Positions 1 through 10,969 are shown, counted from the stretch's first letter. The stretch is 64,000 nt of DNA from Enterococcus villorum (GCF_007990225.1 NZ_BJWF01000001.1:124001-188000); one strand, 5' to 3'. Numbers and translations: made by a program. The notes: generated from the sequence alone by a model not told the origin.

Positions 1-606
1 AGTAACGGGTGACAAACTAAGACCATTTTCAGCAATTACACGAAGCTCTTCTTCATTTTTACACATACCACCACCTGTACCACCAAGCGTGAATGCCGGG
101 CGGACGATGATCGGATAACCAATTTTATTTGCAAAAGCAACAGCATCTTCCACTGTTGTAACGATTTCAGATTCGGGGATAGGTTGGTTTAATTCTTCCA
201 TCAACTTTTTAAATAAATCACGGTCTTCTGCTTGATCAATTGCCGATAATTTTGTTCCTAACAGCTCAATTCCTAGTTCATCTAAGATTCCAGATTCTGC
301 TAGTTCCATCGCCATATTTAGTCCAGTTTGTCCGCCTAATGTCGGCAACAAAGCATCTGGACGTTCTTTTCGTAAAATTCTTGAGACAAATTCTAATGTA
401 ATTGGTTCAATATATACTTGATCCGCAATTTCTTTATCGGTCATGATGGTTGCAGGATTGGAATTGACTAATACCACCTCATACCCTTCTTCTTTTAAAG
501 CCAGACAAGCTTGTGTTCCTGCGTAATCAAATTCTGCTGCTTGTCCGATAATAATCGGTCCAGAACCAATGACCATAATTTTTTTAATATCTGTACGTTT
601 TGGCAT
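1..606 (-). CDS. carB: Carbamoyl-phosphate synthase large subunit, N-terminal part (cut by window edge)
   Basis: Makes carbamoyl phosphate from glutamine-derived ammonia, bicarbonate and two ATP, together with CarA; cytoplasmic, first step of pyrimidine and arginine synthesis. The 202 codons present start with [10 protein letters not shown] and contain the ATP-grasp N-terminal signatures [29 protein letters not shown] and FTLGGTGGG. The gene runs off the left end, so roughly four fifths of the usual protein of about 1060 residues is missing. The ATG lies 2 bp after the carA stop and an RBS (GGAGAG) sits inside the end of carA, so it is the distal gene of the pyr operon here. Identity is secure. 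Confidence 0.96.
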   Translation of the reverse strand, partial: MPKRTDIKKIMVIGSGPIIIGQAAEFDYAGTQACLALKEEGYEVVLVNSNPATIMTDKEIADQVYIEPITLEFVSRILRKERPDALLPTLGGQTGLNMAMELAESGILDELGIELLGTKLSAIDQAEDRDLFKKLMEELNQPIPESEIVTTVEDAVAFANKIGYPIIVRPAFTLGGTGGGMCKNEEELRVIAENGLSLSPVT

Positions 607-608
607 GT

Positions 609-1685
609 TTATTTCTCCTCTCCTGCATCCATCATTTCCATAAATTCATCAAATAAATGAAGGGCATCATGTGGACCCGGAGCTGCATCAGGATGAAATT
701 GCACACTAAAAGCTGGATAATGACGATGCTTAACGCCTTCGACCGTTCCATCATTGACTTCCACGTGTGTCACCATTAAACGTTCAGGATCGACTGTTTG
801 TTCATCTACTGCGTACCCATGATTTTGAGATGTGAAATCGATTCTACCCGTAGCAACTTCTCGAACGGGATGATTCAAGCCACGATGACCAAATTTCATT
901 TTATAAGTGTCTGCACCATTCGCTAATGCAAACAGCTGGTGACCTAAGCAGATACCAAAAATTGGTATTTTCCCTTGGATTTCACGAATCATTTCAATTG
1001 CTTCTGGTACATCTTTTGGATCACCAGGTCCATTGGTTAACATCACGCCATCAGGAGCAAGAGAAAGGATAGTTTTTGCATCTGTATTATATGGTAAAAC
1101 CGTTAAATTGCAGTTTCTTTTACTTAATTCTCGTAAAATACTATGTTTCAATCCAAAATCAATTACCACGACATTTTTTCCTGTTCCAGGACTTGGATAG
1201 GGTTTGTTCGTTGAAACTTGTTGGACTTGATTAGTAGGAAGAACGGTCGCTTTTAATTGATCAAATGCATGTTCAAAGGAATCTCCTGCATCGACAATAC
1301 TCGCTTTCATCGTACCAACTTGACGAATTTTTCTCGTTAATGCGCGGGTATCAATTCCTGATATTCCAGGAATTCCTTTACGTTTTAAAAATTCATCTAA
1401 TGTTATTTGACTGCGCCAGTTAGAGGCAACTCGTGCATGCTCTTTCACTACTACACCTTTACAAGTAGGTGAAATCGATTCATAATCATCACGGTTGACC
1501 CCGTAATTTCCTACCATTGGATAAGTAAAAGTAATAATCTGACCGTTAAAACTTTGATCGGTGATCGTTTCCTGATACCCTGTCATACTGGTTGTAAAAA
1601 CAATTTCACCAAATACATTAGCGCTTGCGCCAAACGCTTTTCCTTTAAATACTGTGCCGTCTTCTAGAATCAACATTCGTTCCAT
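609..1685 (-). CDS. carA: Carbamoyl-phosphate synthase small (glutaminase) subunit
   Basis: Glutamine amidotransferase subunit that supplies ammonia to CarB. The 358-aa protein has the CarA N-terminal domain ([15 protein letters not shown], residues about 25-40) and a class I amidotransferase domain with the nucleophile elbow FGICLGHQ (Cys near residue 245) and the His-Pro of [10 protein letters not shown] near the C-terminus. The open frame extends 8 codons upstream, but AAAGGAGG lies 9 bp before the ATG at 1685 (MERMLIL), so I place the start there, 5 bp after the pyrC stop. Length is normal for the family. Confidence 0.95.
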   Translation of the reverse strand: MERMLILEDGTVFKGKAFGASANVFGEIVFTTSMTGYQETITDQSFNGQIITFTYPMVGNYGVNRDDYESISPTCKGVVVKEHARVASNWRSQITLDEFLKRKGIPGISGIDTRALTRKIRQVGTMKASIVDAGDSFEHAFDQLKATVLPTNQVQQVSTNKPYPSPGTGKNVVVIDFGLKHSILRELSKRNCNLTVLPYNTDAKTILSLAPDGVMLTNGPGDPKDVPEAIEMIREIQGKIPIFGICLGHQLFALANGADTYKMKFGHRGLNHPVREVATGRIDFTSQNHGYAVDEQTVDPERLMVTHVEVNDGTVEGVKHRHYPAFSVQFHPDAAPGPHDALHLFDEFMEMMDAGEEK

Positions 1686-1690
1686 TTTTC

Positions 1691-2971
1691 TTACGCCTCC
1701 TTTTGCCACGCTAGTTTTCCATCTACAAAGGTGAATAAGGTTTCACCTTTCACATTCCAACCAACAAAAGGCGTATTTTCTCCTTTTGATAAGAAATCCT
1801 TTTTATCAATGGTCGTTGAATGTGCAATATCGAAGATGGCTAAGTCTGCGGGTGCACCGATCTTCAGTACTCCTGCATTTAGCTGGAAGATTTCAGCTGG
1901 TTTTGTGGCCATCCAATTGATCACTTGTTCTAATGTAAAACGATTTGTTTCAACAAAATGGGTATAGATTAATTGAAAGGCTGTTTCACTACCCACAATA
2001 CCAAAAGGTGATTCTAAGAAACTCTTGCTTTTTTCTTCTAAGCCATGAGGCGCATGATCAGTGGCAATGCAGTCAATCGTGCCATCCAGTAAACCTTCAA
2101 TCAAAGCTTCCCGATCTTCTTTTCCTCTTAATGGAGGATTCATTTTCCAAAATCCAAAGTCTTCTGGGATATCTTCATCAATCAAAATCAAATGATGCGG
2201 AGAAACTTCTGCTGTCACATGGATTCCTGCTTTTTTAGCATCACGAATCACTCGTACACTTTCTTTTGTCGAAACGTGGCAAACATGATAATGAACACCA
2301 GTAGCTTCTGCTAAAAGTAAATCCCGTGCGATTTGTGAAGATTCAGTGACACTTAAAATTCCTGGCAACCCAAGTTCTTTGGCTTTTTCACCTGCGTGCA
2401 TCACTCCCCCAAATAATAACGATTCATCTTCTGTGTGAGCAACCAGTGCTTTCTTATTTTTTGCTGCTTCTTTCATGGCTAAATACATCGTTCCAGCAGT
2501 TTGAACACCGACACCATCGTTAGTAAACGCAAAGGCTCCTTCTTGAATCATCGCTTCTTGGTCAACTAATACTTCACTTCGTAGATTTTCGGTAATCGGT
2601 GCATATTGTAATACTTTTACTACAGCGTCTTGTTTGATCAACTCGTAGACTTGTTTCAACTTCTCTGGTGTATCAGGTACAGGGTTCAGATTAGGCATAG
2701 CACATACTGTGGTAAATCCACCTCTAGCCGCAGCTTTTGTTCCAGCTGCGATTGTCTCCTTGTATGTAAATCCTGGCTCTCTTAAGTGGACATGCACATC
2801 CACTAAACCAGGTGTAATCAATTGCCCCTTTGCATCAAACACTTCATCAAATTCAGTCTCGGAAAAACTTTCCCCAATGGCTTTGATTCTTCCTTCTTCG
2901 ATCCAAATTGCTGCTGTTGTTGTTTCATTTTTTCTTGTATTGATTTGACCGTTTTTAATGAGTGTTTTCAT
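1691..2971 (-). CDS. pyrC: Dihydroorotase
   Basis: Zinc metalloenzyme that closes carbamoyl aspartate to dihydroorotate, third step of UMP synthesis. The 426-aa protein has the amidohydrolase signature [10 protein letters not shown] (metal-binding His pair, about residue 58-67), the FTNDG segment and IATDHAPHG (about residue 302) typical of type I bacterial dihydroorotases. AGGAGG sits 7 bp before the ATG. It lies between pyrB and carA in a tight operon and is expected to be controlled only by the leader attenuator upstream of pyrR. Nothing unusual in length or motifs. Confidence 0.96.
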   Translation of the reverse strand: MKTLIKNGQINTRKNETTTAAIWIEEGRIKAIGESFSETEFDEVFDAKGQLITPGLVDVHVHLREPGFTYKETIAAGTKAAARGGFTTVCAMPNLNPVPDTPEKLKQVYELIKQDAVVKVLQYAPITENLRSEVLVDQEAMIQEGAFAFTNDGVGVQTAGTMYLAMKEAAKNKKALVAHTEDESLLFGGVMHAGEKAKELGLPGILSVTESSQIARDLLLAEATGVHYHVCHVSTKESVRVIRDAKKAGIHVTAEVSPHHLILIDEDIPEDFGFWKMNPPLRGKEDREALIEGLLDGTIDCIATDHAPHGLEEKSKSFLESPFGIVGSETAFQLIYTHFVETNRFTLEQVINWMATKPAEIFQLNAGVLKIGAPADLAIFDIAHSTTIDKKDFLSKGENTPFVGWNVKGETLFTFVDGKLAWQKEA

Positions 2972-2989
2972 CTTTTCTTCCTCCTAGTT

Positions 2990-3916
2990 CTACGCTTTTC
3001 CGTTTAATACCGCTTCTAAAATAGCCATTCTCACAAAAACACCGTTGCTCATTTGCTGAACAATTCGTGACTGTAATCCTTCCACGAGTGAATCTGCTAG
3101 TTCCACGTCTCGATTGACAGGTGCTGGATGCATGATAATAGCATGTTTTTTTAATTTCTTCGCTCGTTCTACTGTCAAGCCGTATTCTTGATGATATGAC
3201 TCTTTTGAAAAACTTTCTTTGCCATCGTGACGTTCATGCTGTACACGTAACATCATCATTACATCTACTTGGTCTAATAATTCATCTAACGGAAGATAGT
3301 GTCCGTAAACTTCAAATTCTTCATCATACCATTCTCTAGGGCCAGAGAAGAAAACTTGCGCTCCTAAACGCTTCAGCATCTGCATGTTTGATTTTGCTAC
3401 ACGTGAATGCGTAATGTCTCCAACGATCGCAACTTTTAATCCTTCAAAATAACCAAACTCTTCATAAATTGTCATCAAATCCAGTAAACATTGTGTAGGA
3501 TGCTGGCCGCTACCATCCCCACCGTTGATAATTGAACATTGGATCGTCTTACTTTGGATCAATTCATCGTAGTAATTTTCATCGCCGTGGCGAATAACCG
3601 CAACATCAACGCCTAAAGCAGACATCGTTAAAACGGTATCGTATAATGTCTCGCCTTTTTGTACAGAACTCGTACTTGCTTCAAATTCAATGACTTCTAA
3701 CCCTAATTTTTTCTCCGCAACATCAAAACTTTTATGTGTTCTTGTACTATTCTCAAAAAATAAGTTAGTGGCAAAATATTGAGATTTTTGTGGCGTCCAA
3801 TTGGCTCCTTGTTTTAACTCTTGACCGCGACGGATCAAACCCATGACTTCCTGATCTGTTAAAGCTTCCACTGTCAATAAATGTTTTAAACTAATACGTT
3901 CTGATTTGATGATCAT
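2990..3916 (-). CDS. pyrB: Aspartate carbamoyltransferase catalytic subunit
   Basis: Transfers the carbamoyl group to aspartate, committing it to pyrimidines. The 308-aa protein shows the carbamoyl-phosphate binding motif [11 protein letters not shown] (about residues 54-64), [14 protein letters not shown] (about 133) and the HPAPVNRD loop (about 263). No regulatory chain (pyrI) is encoded nearby, as is usual in Gram-positives, where the enzyme is an unregulated trimer. Start chosen at the ATG 7 bp after GGAGG; an in-frame second ATG does not follow. The gap to pyrP is 12 bp, so they are co-transcribed. Confidence 0.96.
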   Translation of the reverse strand: MIIKSERISLKHLLTVEALTDQEVMGLIRRGQELKQGANWTPQKSQYFATNLFFENSTRTHKSFDVAEKKLGLEVIEFEASTSSVQKGETLYDTVLTMSALGVDVAVIRHGDENYYDELIQSKTIQCSIINGGDGSGQHPTQCLLDLMTIYEEFGYFEGLKVAIVGDITHSRVAKSNMQMLKRLGAQVFFSGPREWYDEEFEVYGHYLPLDELLDQVDVMMMLRVQHERHDGKESFSKESYHQEYGLTVERAKKLKKHAIIMHPAPVNRDVELADSLVEGLQSRIVQQMSNGVFVRMAILEAVLNGKA

Positions 3917-3928
3917 GATGATTCCTCC

Positions 3929-5212
3929 TTAGTTTTCTTCGCTACGTGAAGTGTCTGGTAAGATAAGATTTAAGATGATGCCTAAAACTGTTGCTAAGGC
4001 CATGGCAGATAAAGTAAATGTTCCTACTTCAAAGACTAAGCCTCCAATACCAACTACTAAAATCACTGAGGCAATTAACAAGTTTTTCTTTTTATCAAAA
4101 TCGATTTTATTTTCAATTAATATTTTCATTCCGCTTGCCGCAATGACTCCGAATAAGATAAAGCTAATTCCTGAGATCACTGGTCCAGGGATACTTAGAA
4201 TCAGCGCACTTAATTTGCCGACAAATCCTAAAATAACTGCAAAGACAGCTGCGCCACCGATGACGAATACGCTGTGTACCCTAGTGATTGCCAAAACACC
4301 AATATTTTCTCCATAACTAGTAACTGGCGGACCACCAACAAAGGCTGCAACAATTTGTGCTAGACCATCACCCATCAGCGTTTTGTGTAATCCTGGTTCT
4401 TCAAAAAAATTACGTTTTGTCAATTTATTCAATACCATTAAATGACCAATGTGTTCCGTCATCGTGACAAAAGCAATTGGAGCCATGGTAGTGATTGCGC
4501 CTAGATAAAGCTTAGGCTCATACTGAACAAAGGGAATTTCGAAATTTGGAAAGGCTAACCAAGCAGCCTCTGCAATTGGTTTTGTATCAACGATCCCAAA
4601 CAATAATGCCACGATATAGCCACAAATAATGCCTAGTAAAATGGGGATCAATCCTAAGAATCCTTTTAACCACATATTGAAGAAAATGGTTAATGCTAAT
4701 GTAATCAACGCGACAGCGATATATTTAAAATCGTAATTTCCTTGATTGTACATGGCGTTACTTGCCGCATTGGCCGCAAGCCCTAGACCGATAACCATAA
4801 TAACTGGTCCTACAACAATCGGTGGTAAGATTTTATCTAACCAAGCAGAGCCAATTTTTTTAATGATCAAAGCAACAATCAAGTAAACAAGGCCTGTGGT
4901 TACAGCTCCTTGGGCAATTGCTGGGTAACCGTCTGTCTTCATCAGCATTTGCATGGCTGCAATAAAAGCAAAACTACTTCCTAAATAAGCTGGGATTTTC
5001 CCTTTTGTAGTAAAAAGATAAACGAGCGTTCCTAATCCTGAACTGACTAAGGCAATTCCTGGATCGATTCCTACTAAAATCGGAACAAGGACAGTCGCAC
5101 CAAACATTGTAAACAAGTGCTGTAAGCTTAATCCCACCCAATGCCCTACTTTTGGGCGATCATGGATATCTAAAACTACACTGTTATTATGAAATTTTTT
5201 CTTTTCTGACAT
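3929..5212 (-). CDS. pyrP: Uracil permease (NCS2 family)
   Basis: Membrane symporter that imports uracil for salvage. The 427-aa protein has about 12-14 hydrophobic segments, starts in the cytoplasm with a short charged tail, and has family signatures such as the QHLFTMFGATVLVPIL segment in the first helix, FVTMTEHIGH (about 248) and GGPPVTSYGENIG (about 290). AAGGAG lies 7 bp upstream of the ATG. It is between pyrR and pyrB without an attenuator in either gap (12-13 bp), so import and synthesis share one control point upstream of pyrR. Confidence 0.94.
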   Translation of the reverse strand: MSEKKKFHNNSVVLDIHDRPKVGHWVGLSLQHLFTMFGATVLVPILVGIDPGIALVSSGLGTLVYLFTTKGKIPAYLGSSFAFIAAMQMLMKTDGYPAIAQGAVTTGLVYLIVALIIKKIGSAWLDKILPPIVVGPVIMVIGLGLAANAASNAMYNQGNYDFKYIAVALITLALTIFFNMWLKGFLGLIPILLGIICGYIVALLFGIVDTKPIAEAAWLAFPNFEIPFVQYEPKLYLGAITTMAPIAFVTMTEHIGHLMVLNKLTKRNFFEEPGLHKTLMGDGLAQIVAAFVGGPPVTSYGENIGVLAITRVHSVFVIGGAAVFAVILGFVGKLSALILSIPGPVISGISFILFGVIAASGMKILIENKIDFDKKKNLLIASVILVVGIGGLVFEVGTFTLSAMALATVLGIILNLILPDTSRSEEN

Positions 5213-5225
5213 GATTTTGCTCCTT

Positions 5226-5825
<600 letters not shown>

Positions 5826-5910
5826 CTAGACTGAGTGTACACTTAGATACACTTATAGTTATACTACGTCATTGAACAACTTTCGATATGGCGCACCATA
5901 TGACTTTTGC

Positions 5911-5945
5911 TCACACCCTTCTTAGCCTCACGGGACTAAACTTAA
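5911..5945 (-). promoter_or_regulatory. PyrR-binding loop (anti-antiterminator) of the pyr leader
   Basis: Read on the minus strand the leader holds AGTCCCGTGAGGCTAAGAAGG, close to the PyrR-binding consensus of Bacillus and relatives (AGTCC, GAGGCT, AAGG blocks in order). It lies about 25 nt into the transcript and about 90 nt before the terminator. By family knowledge, UMP-PyrR binding here favours termination. Only one copy exists in this operon; the pyrR-pyrP and pyrP-pyrB gaps are too short to carry others. Confidence 0.9.
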
Positions 5946-5986
5946 AGGAACCAATATGAAGTTTTTTTATTCTTTCGTTGTTAAAT

Positions 5987-6015
5987 ACTATACCGTTATT
6001 TTATTTAAATTGCAA
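5987..6015 (-). promoter_or_regulatory. Promoter of the pyr operon
   Basis: TTGCAA (6010-6015) and TATAGT (5987-5992) on the minus strand with an exact 17-bp spacer. The -35 overlaps the stop-codon region of the upstream rluD-type gene, so the promoter begins inside coding sequence. Confidence 0.8.
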
Positions 6016-6916
6016 CATTTTTCCTTAATTTTTCTAATGTTTTTTCGAAGATCTCTGGAAGAGGGGCTTCAAATACCATTTGTTGTCCAGTGACTGGATG
6101 CGTGAAGCCTAATAATTTAGCATGAAGAAATTGTCCGTTCCCCTTTAAAGTCTTACTTGGGCCATAAACCGGATCACCTGCTAAAGGATAGCCAATATAT
6201 TTCATATGCACGCGAATCTGATGGGTACGGCCAGTTTCTAACGTTAACTCTACCAATGTAAAATCATTAAAACGTTCCAAGACCTTAAAATGAGTCACTG
6301 CCGGCTTTCCGTCTTCTCGAATGGCTTGCATTTTACGATTCACTTTGGATCGGCCAATCGGCGCATTGATCGTTCCTTTTTCATGAGGGATCACCCCATG
6401 GACAAGAGCCACATATTTTCTTAAAGAGGTTTTATCTTTTAATTGTTTTGCCAAAGATTCATGTGCCTGATCATTTTTTGCCACCATTAATAATCCTGAA
6501 GTATCTTTATCAATTCGGTGAACAATTCCTGGACGAATGACGCCATTGATGGTAGAAAGTTTTTTTATGTGATACATCAATGCATTGACCATTGTTCCAT
6601 TCGGGTGTCCGGCAGATGGATGAACCACCATCCCTTGTGGTTTATTGATAACGGCCACAGCTTCATCTTCATAAACGATTTCTAACGGAATGTCTTCTGC
6701 TTGAATCGATAATTTTTCTGGTTCCGGCACGTCAATAATTACTTCATCCTTTTGTCTCACTTTGTAATTAGCTTTCACTACTTGTCCATTGACCGAAACA
6801 GCTCCTTCTTTTAACCAAAGTTGGACTTGCGAACGACTGTAGTCATCAAACAAATGCGTAATTACTTTATCGATTCTTCCCGACTCTTGTTGAATCGTTG
6901 CTTTTAATTCTGTCAT
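6005..6916 (-). CDS. RluD-type RNA pseudouridine synthase
   Basis: Converts specific uridines of rRNA to pseudouridine. The 303-aa protein has an N-terminal S4 RNA-binding domain (about residues 14-75) and an RsuA/RluD catalytic domain with the HRIDKDTSGLLMVAKN motif around the catalytic Asp (about residue 136). Its ATG overlaps the lspA stop (ATGA), which is the usual lspA-rluD arrangement in Firmicutes (B. subtilis YlyB). Which rRNA position it modifies cannot be told from sequence. The pyr promoter -35 lies in its last codons. Confidence 0.92.
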   Translation of the reverse strand: MTELKATIQQESGRIDKVITHLFDDYSRSQVQLWLKEGAVSVNGQVVKANYKVRQKDEVIIDVPEPEKLSIQAEDIPLEIVYEDEAVAVINKPQGMVVHPSAGHPNGTMVNALMYHIKKLSTINGVIRPGIVHRIDKDTSGLLMVAKNDQAHESLAKQLKDKTSLRKYVALVHGVIPHEKGTINAPIGRSKVNRKMQAIREDGKPAVTHFKVLERFNDFTLVELTLETGRTHQIRVHMKYIGYPLAGDPVYGPSKTLKGNGQFLHAKLLGFTHPVTGQQMVFEAPLPEIFEKTLEKLRKNVAI

Positions 6917-7377
6917 TTTTTCCCTTGTTCCTTTTCATCTAAAATTATATATATCAAAATACAAACGACACCACAGACCAGCGTGATATCTGCTACATTA
7001 AAAATAGGAAAGTTCATAAAATCGGTTTGGAACATGTCCACCACATAACCAAGTCGTACACGATCAATAAAATTACCGATCGCACCAGCTAAAATTAAAC
7101 TTAAACCGATCATTAGCCAACGACTCCCTTTTCTTTGATTTTTAATCATCAAAGTGACAACGACAATAACCGCAATGATTGTGATTATAGCAAATAACCA
7201 CATTTTCCCTTCTAACATACTCCAAGCAGCACCTGTGTTTCGAATGTGATTCAAAGACAATACGTCAGGAATCAAGTTTTTCGTTTCTCCTAATGACAAA
7301 TCATTGACGATCCACCATTTTACCCACTGATCTAATCCGATCAGTAATCCACTGATAATAAAATAAATTGCTAACAA
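6913..7377 (-). CDS. lspA: Lipoprotein signal peptidase (signal peptidase II)
   Basis: Aspartyl protease of the membrane that cuts the signal peptide from prolipoproteins after lipid attachment. The 154-aa protein has four transmembrane helices, the conserved NTGAAWSML block (about 47), the first catalytic Asp in AGAIGNFIDRV (about 97-107) and the second in FNVADITL (about 125). Start is TTG at 7377 with AAGGA about 8 bp upstream, inside the end of the preceding gene. It overlaps the pseudouridine synthase gene by 4 bp. Confidence 0.95.
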   Translation of the reverse strand: MLAIYFIISGLLIGLDQWVKWWIVNDLSLGETKNLIPDVLSLNHIRNTGAAWSMLEGKMWLFAIITIIAVIVVVTLMIKNQRKGSRWLMIGLSLILAGAIGNFIDRVRLGYVVDMFQTDFMNFPIFNVADITLVCGVVCILIYIILDEKEQGKK

Positions 7378-7381
7378 AAAA

Positions 7382-8080
7382 TCATTCCTTTTCTACATGT
7401 TGATAAATATCTCTTGGCCTAATGATTCCTAATAGATTTCCATTGGGATTTCCGTCTTTAGTAATCAAAACAGCTTCCAACGTTCCTTGTTCACGAAACA
7501 TCGCTTCCACTTCAAGAATATGAGTCTTTGCCGAAACAAAACGATAATTCGTATATTTTCCATCTTTAAAAATCAAATCTGCCGCTTTTTTATGGGTCAA
7601 ATCAATGGTTCCTTTCTGGCTTTCTTTTGCTAACCAAAAACCAATGATACGTAACGTCACTAATGCTTCGAATTTTCCTTTATTGTATAAAGGAAATTGT
7701 GAATATCTCTTTTTGGCTATGGTGTCTAACAACTCAAGCAAAGGTAAATCTCGTTCAAATCCAGTGACATGTTTGGCAAAACGAGGTAAAACCATTTCAG
7801 GTCGAATCAATTCCTGTTCAATATGTTGGATCTTATTTACTGCCCACTCGTTTGGCTCAGCAATTACGAAATCAACAGCAATCCGATCATGAACAATGGC
7901 ATTTCTTAATTGTGCCAGTTGTAGCAAGTCTTCTTCATACTTACGAATGACTCCATTTTTTCTTTGAGCAAGTCGACGAACTAGTTCGGTAAATCCCATA
8001 TTTTTCGCATCGCCGATTTTGTCTCTCATCCATTTTTCAATTCGATTAAAACTGCTCAAAAAAATATCAGAGTTGGCCAT
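7382..8080 (-). CDS. CBS-domain protein with HEPN-like N-terminal region
   Basis: Function unknown. The C-terminal half (about residues 90-232) looks like a pair of CBS modules, which in other proteins bind adenine nucleotides or S-adenosyl ligands: SQFPLYN and GIIRPRDIYQHV are typical CBS strand/helix pieces. The N-terminal 85 residues are helical and hold LRNAIVH (R59-N60-x3-H64), matching the R-x4-H motif of HEPN domains. No membrane segment. The RBS AAGGAGG precedes the ATG, which lies inside the upstream gene (14-bp overlap); lspA follows 4 bp later. HEPN assignment is inference from one motif. Confidence 0.8.
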   Translation of the reverse strand: MANSDIFLSSFNRIEKWMRDKIGDAKNMGFTELVRRLAQRKNGVIRKYEEDLLQLAQLRNAIVHDRIAVDFVIAEPNEWAVNKIQHIEQELIRPEMVLPRFAKHVTGFERDLPLLELLDTIAKKRYSQFPLYNKGKFEALVTLRIIGFWLAKESQKGTIDLTHKKAADLIFKDGKYTNYRFVSAKTHILEVEAMFREQGTLEAVLITKDGNPNGNLLGIIRPRDIYQHVEKE

Positions 8081-8453
8081 TGTATTCCTCCTTGATCACG
8101 TAAGCTTTATTTTTGATATAAAAAAAGAAACCAATCATCCCAAGTATAACAAATAAACGATATAAAAAGTGTGGCACGTAGAATGTACTTACGCCACTAG
8201 CCAAAAATAATAATGGATACATTTGTAGTAACAAAAGATTCATCGTGATGACATATTGCTTACTCGGATGCGTTATGGTATATACAGGACTTTTTAACCA
8301 ATAAAATGAAACTTGCATAGTAAATGGTGGATCTACTTCCAACAGAACAGACTGATTATGAGCCAAAAACTGCTTTTTCTTGCCATCTATTCGTAATTGG
8401 ATGGGGCTCCCCATTCCATAAAAACCGGTTCGTCTTGACAATTGAATTTCCAT
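8067..8453 (-). CDS. Small membrane protein, unknown function
   Basis: Not recognised. About 128 aa: the first 80 residues look like a beta-rich soluble part (repeated short polar/hydrophobic alternation, many aromatic residues) and two transmembrane helices follow at about 80-98 and 102-115, ending in a short charged tail. Two consecutive ATGs follow AAGGAGG; I prefer the second (8453) because it is 6 bp from the RBS instead of 3. It is the first gene of a probable unit with the CBS protein, lspA and the pseudouridine synthase. No signal peptide or known motif. Confidence 0.7.
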   Translation of the reverse strand: MEIQLSRRTGFYGMGSPIQLRIDGKKKQFLAHNQSVLLEVDPPFTMQVSFYWLKSPVYTITHPSKQYVITMNLLLLQMYPLLFLASGVSTFYVPHFLYRLFVILGMIGFFFYIKNKAYVIKEEYNGQL

Positions 8454-8660
8454 CATACGCCTCCTTATTATTATTTAGTATACCTTAAAATAGAAGAACA
8501 AGGAAGGGAATGTCTATGAACCATTGAATGAAAGTACTAAGAGTCGTTTCTCGAAAATCGGCCATATTTATCCTTAGCTTTCATCTTACGACTGTTCACT
8601 TTTTCATTCATTGGTGAAACTCAAAAATATTTCATCCAAATCATAAGAAAGAATGAGAAA

Positions 8661-8699
8661 AAAACACAAGAAACAAGAGCAGTTTTCTCTGCTCTTGTT
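8661..8699 (-). terminator. Terminator after fhs
   Basis: Hairpin AACAAGAGCAG / CTGCTCTTGTT followed on the minus strand by a T-rich stretch (TTGTGTTTTTTTC), just after the fhs stop. Confidence 0.8.
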
Positions 8700-8714
8700 A
8701 GGAAACTAATTTAA

Positions 8715-10385
8715 TTAGAACAACCCAATGACTTCTCCATCACTAGTTACGTCCATATTTAAAGCAGCTGGTCTTTTAGGAAGTCCCGGCATGGTCATGA
8801 CATCACCTGTCAATGCCACAATAAATCCTGCACCTAATTTAGGGACAAATTCACGAATCGTGATCGTAAAGCCTTCTGGTGCACCTAAAAGGGTCGGGTC
8901 ATCAGAAAAAGAATATTGTGTTTTTGCCATACAGATTGGCAATTTATCCCAGCCATTCGTAACAAATTCTTTCGTTTGTTTTTCCGCTTTTTTACTAAAA
9001 GAAACGCCCACTCCACCGTAGATTTTTTTTACGATGGCTTCTACTTTTTCTTCAATTGTATCTTCTAGCTGGTATAACGGTCGATAGTCTGCTTGCTGAT
9101 TCTCTATTGCTCTTACCACAGCTTTTGCTAGTTCAATGCCTCCATCCGCACCATGTGCCCAGACACTTGTACGCTTAGCAATTACTCCCTGATCTTCACA
9201 AAGATGCTCTAATAAAGAAAGTTCCGCTTCAGTGTCTGTCACAAATTCATTTATTGCTACAAGTACAGGGATACGATAGGTTTCCATATTTCGGATGTGA
9301 CGTTTTAAGTTACTAAAACCTTTTTTCAACGCTTCTAAATTTTCTATTTGTAATTGATCTTTCGTTACTCCTCCGTGCATTTTTAAGGCACGAACAGTTG
9401 CTACAATGACAATGGCATTAGGCGCTTTTTTTAAATTAGGGACTTTAATGTCCAAGAATTTTTCTCCACCTAAATCTGCACCGAAACCAGCTTCCGTCAC
9501 CACATAGTCACTTAGTTTCAATGCTGTTTCTGTAGCTAATACACTATTACATCCATGTGCAATATTCGCAAAAGGACCACCATGAACAAAAGCTGGCGTG
9601 CCATAAATGGTTTGAACCAAATTTGGTTTAATGGCTTCTTTTAATAAGAGTGTCAATGCTCCTTCAACTTTAAGATCACCGGCAGTAATGGGGTGGCGAT
9701 CAAAAGTATAGCCTACAACAATACGAGCTAAACGTGCTTTTAAATCATCAATGTCTCTAGCTAAACACAAAATCTCCATAATTTCACTGGCCACTGTTAT
9801 ATCAAACCCATCTTCTCTTGGAACACCTTGAATTGGACCACCTAATCCGACAATTACTTTTCTAAGCTCACGGTCATTTAAATCAACCACCCGTTTCCAA
9901 ATCACGCGTCGAGCATCGATATTTAATTCGTTTCCTTGGTGAATATGATTATCTAAAAAAGCGGATAATGCATTATTCGCAGAAGTGATCGCATGCATAT
10001 CGCCAGTAAAATGTAAGTTGATATCTTCCATCGGCAAGACTTGGGCGTATCCTCCGCCAGCTGCTCCACCTTTGATTCCCATTACAGGTCCAAGAGATGG
10101 CTCTCTTAAAGCAATGACCGCTTTTTTTTCAAGCTTATTCAAGGCATCGCCTAAACCAACTGTAACAGTTGATTTCCCTTCACCTGCAGGAGTCGGATTA
10201 ATCGATGTCACTAAAATTAAGTGGCCCTCTGACTTTTCCTTTAATTGATTCATTGTAGAAAAATTGATTTTTGCTTTATATTTTCCATAAAGCTCTAAGT
10301 TATCTTCTTCGATACCTAATTTTCTAGCAATTTCAATTATCGGTTTTAGCTCTGTTTCTTGTGAGATTTGTAGATCACTCTTCAT
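8715..10385 (-). CDS. fhs: Formate-tetrahydrofolate ligase
   Basis: ATP-dependent ligation of formate to tetrahydrofolate giving 10-formyl-THF for purines and fMet-tRNA; cytoplasmic homotetramer. The 556-aa protein has the ATP site [17 protein letters not shown] (about 66-82) and other family blocks ([20 protein letters not shown], about 95). Length is normal. An upstream in-frame TTG adds one residue, but AAAGGGG is 7 bp before the ATG at 10385. It is a single-gene unit closed by its own terminator; a TATAAT at 10447-10452 (minus strand) is a plausible -10. Confidence 0.96.
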   Translation of the reverse strand: MKSDLQISQETELKPIIEIARKLGIEEDNLELYGKYKAKINFSTMNQLKEKSEGHLILVTSINPTPAGEGKSTVTVGLGDALNKLEKKAVIALREPSLGPVMGIKGGAAGGGYAQVLPMEDINLHFTGDMHAITSANNALSAFLDNHIHQGNELNIDARRVIWKRVVDLNDRELRKVIVGLGGPIQGVPREDGFDITVASEIMEILCLARDIDDLKARLARIVVGYTFDRHPITAGDLKVEGALTLLLKEAIKPNLVQTIYGTPAFVHGGPFANIAHGCNSVLATETALKLSDYVVTEAGFGADLGGEKFLDIKVPNLKKAPNAIVIVATVRALKMHGGVTKDQLQIENLEALKKGFSNLKRHIRNMETYRIPVLVAINEFVTDTEAELSLLEHLCEDQGVIAKRTSVWAHGADGGIELAKAVVRAIENQQADYRPLYQLEDTIEEKVEAIVKKIYGGVGVSFSKKAEKQTKEFVTNGWDKLPICMAKTQYSFSDDPTLLGAPEGFTITIREFVPKLGAGFIVALTGDVMTMPGLPKRPAALNMDVTSDGEVIGLF

Positions 10386-10501
10386 CAAATTACCCCTTTA
10401 CACGAACTTTAATTTCACAAATAAAAGAATTTGTTCAGTTATCGTTATTATACCTTGTTTTAAATTAAAAAAAAATAGTAAAAATTGTTTTTTTAATTTA
10501 A

Positions 10502-10530
10502 TTGACGTATATATAAATACTCTTTATAAT
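10502..10530 (+). promoter_or_regulatory. Promoter of the cold-shock protein gene
   Basis: TTGACG (10502-10507) and TATAAT (10525-10530) separated by exactly 17 bp, about 40 bp before the csp start codon. A strong sigma-A type promoter. Confidence 0.85.
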
Positions 10531-10568
10531 GTAAGCTATGATCAGACTTTAGAAAGGTCGTGAGAGCT

Positions 10569-10772
10569 TTGACCACAGGAACAGTGAAATGGTTTGACAA
10601 TAAAAAAGGCTATGGATTTATTAGCTATGATGAGACAGAAGAAATATTCGTCCATTTTACCGCAATCGAAGAAGACGGTTTCAAAACTCTTGAAGAAAAT
10701 CAACTCGTAGAATTCGAGGTAATTGAAGGAAACCGCGGAACACAAGCGGCTCATGTAAAAAAAATGATCTAA
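10569..10772 (+). CDS. Cold-shock protein, CspA family
   Basis: Small single-stranded nucleic acid chaperone. The 67-aa protein is a single OB-fold with RNP1 (KGYGFI, residues about 13-18) and RNP2 (IFVHF, about 28-32). It is more acidic and tyrosine-rich than the common enterococcal Csp and carries KKM at the end. The frame also opens at a GTG at 10560, but TTG at 10569 gives MTTGTVKWF, the standard family N-terminus, and leaves room for the AAAGG upstream; the GTG is only 2 bp from it. Preceded by a consensus promoter and closed by a strong hairpin. Confidence 0.9.
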   Translation: MTTGTVKWFDNKKGYGFISYDETEEIFVHFTAIEEDGFKTLEENQLVEFEVIEGNRGTQAAHVKKMI

Positions 10773-10846
10773 GAAAAAAGTAAGAAATTAATAAAAAATA
10801 TTGCCTTTTTAAAACGAAATAGATAAGAAGTTCGTATGAACATGTT

Positions 10847-10894
10847 AAAAATAGAGGACAAATTCAGTTGATATTGAATTTGTCCTCTATTTTT
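10847..10894 (+). terminator. Terminator after the cold-shock gene
   Basis: Near-perfect hairpin: AAAATAGAGGACAAATTCA and its complement separated by 9-10 nt, ending in TTTTTG on the plus strand. It ends in AAAA on the other side too, so it may also work for minus-strand transcripts. Confidence 0.8.
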
Positions 10895-10969
10895 GTTACT
10901 AAGAATGTCAGTGTTGATGCTCGCTTTCTTCTTCCTCATCGCAATTGAACGCTTCGATTAACGAGGGTC

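Noticed and set aside
10542-10754. 70-aa minus-strand ORF opposite the cold-shock gene
   Set aside because: Pure shadow of the strongly conserved csp frame with promoter and RBS on the plus strand.
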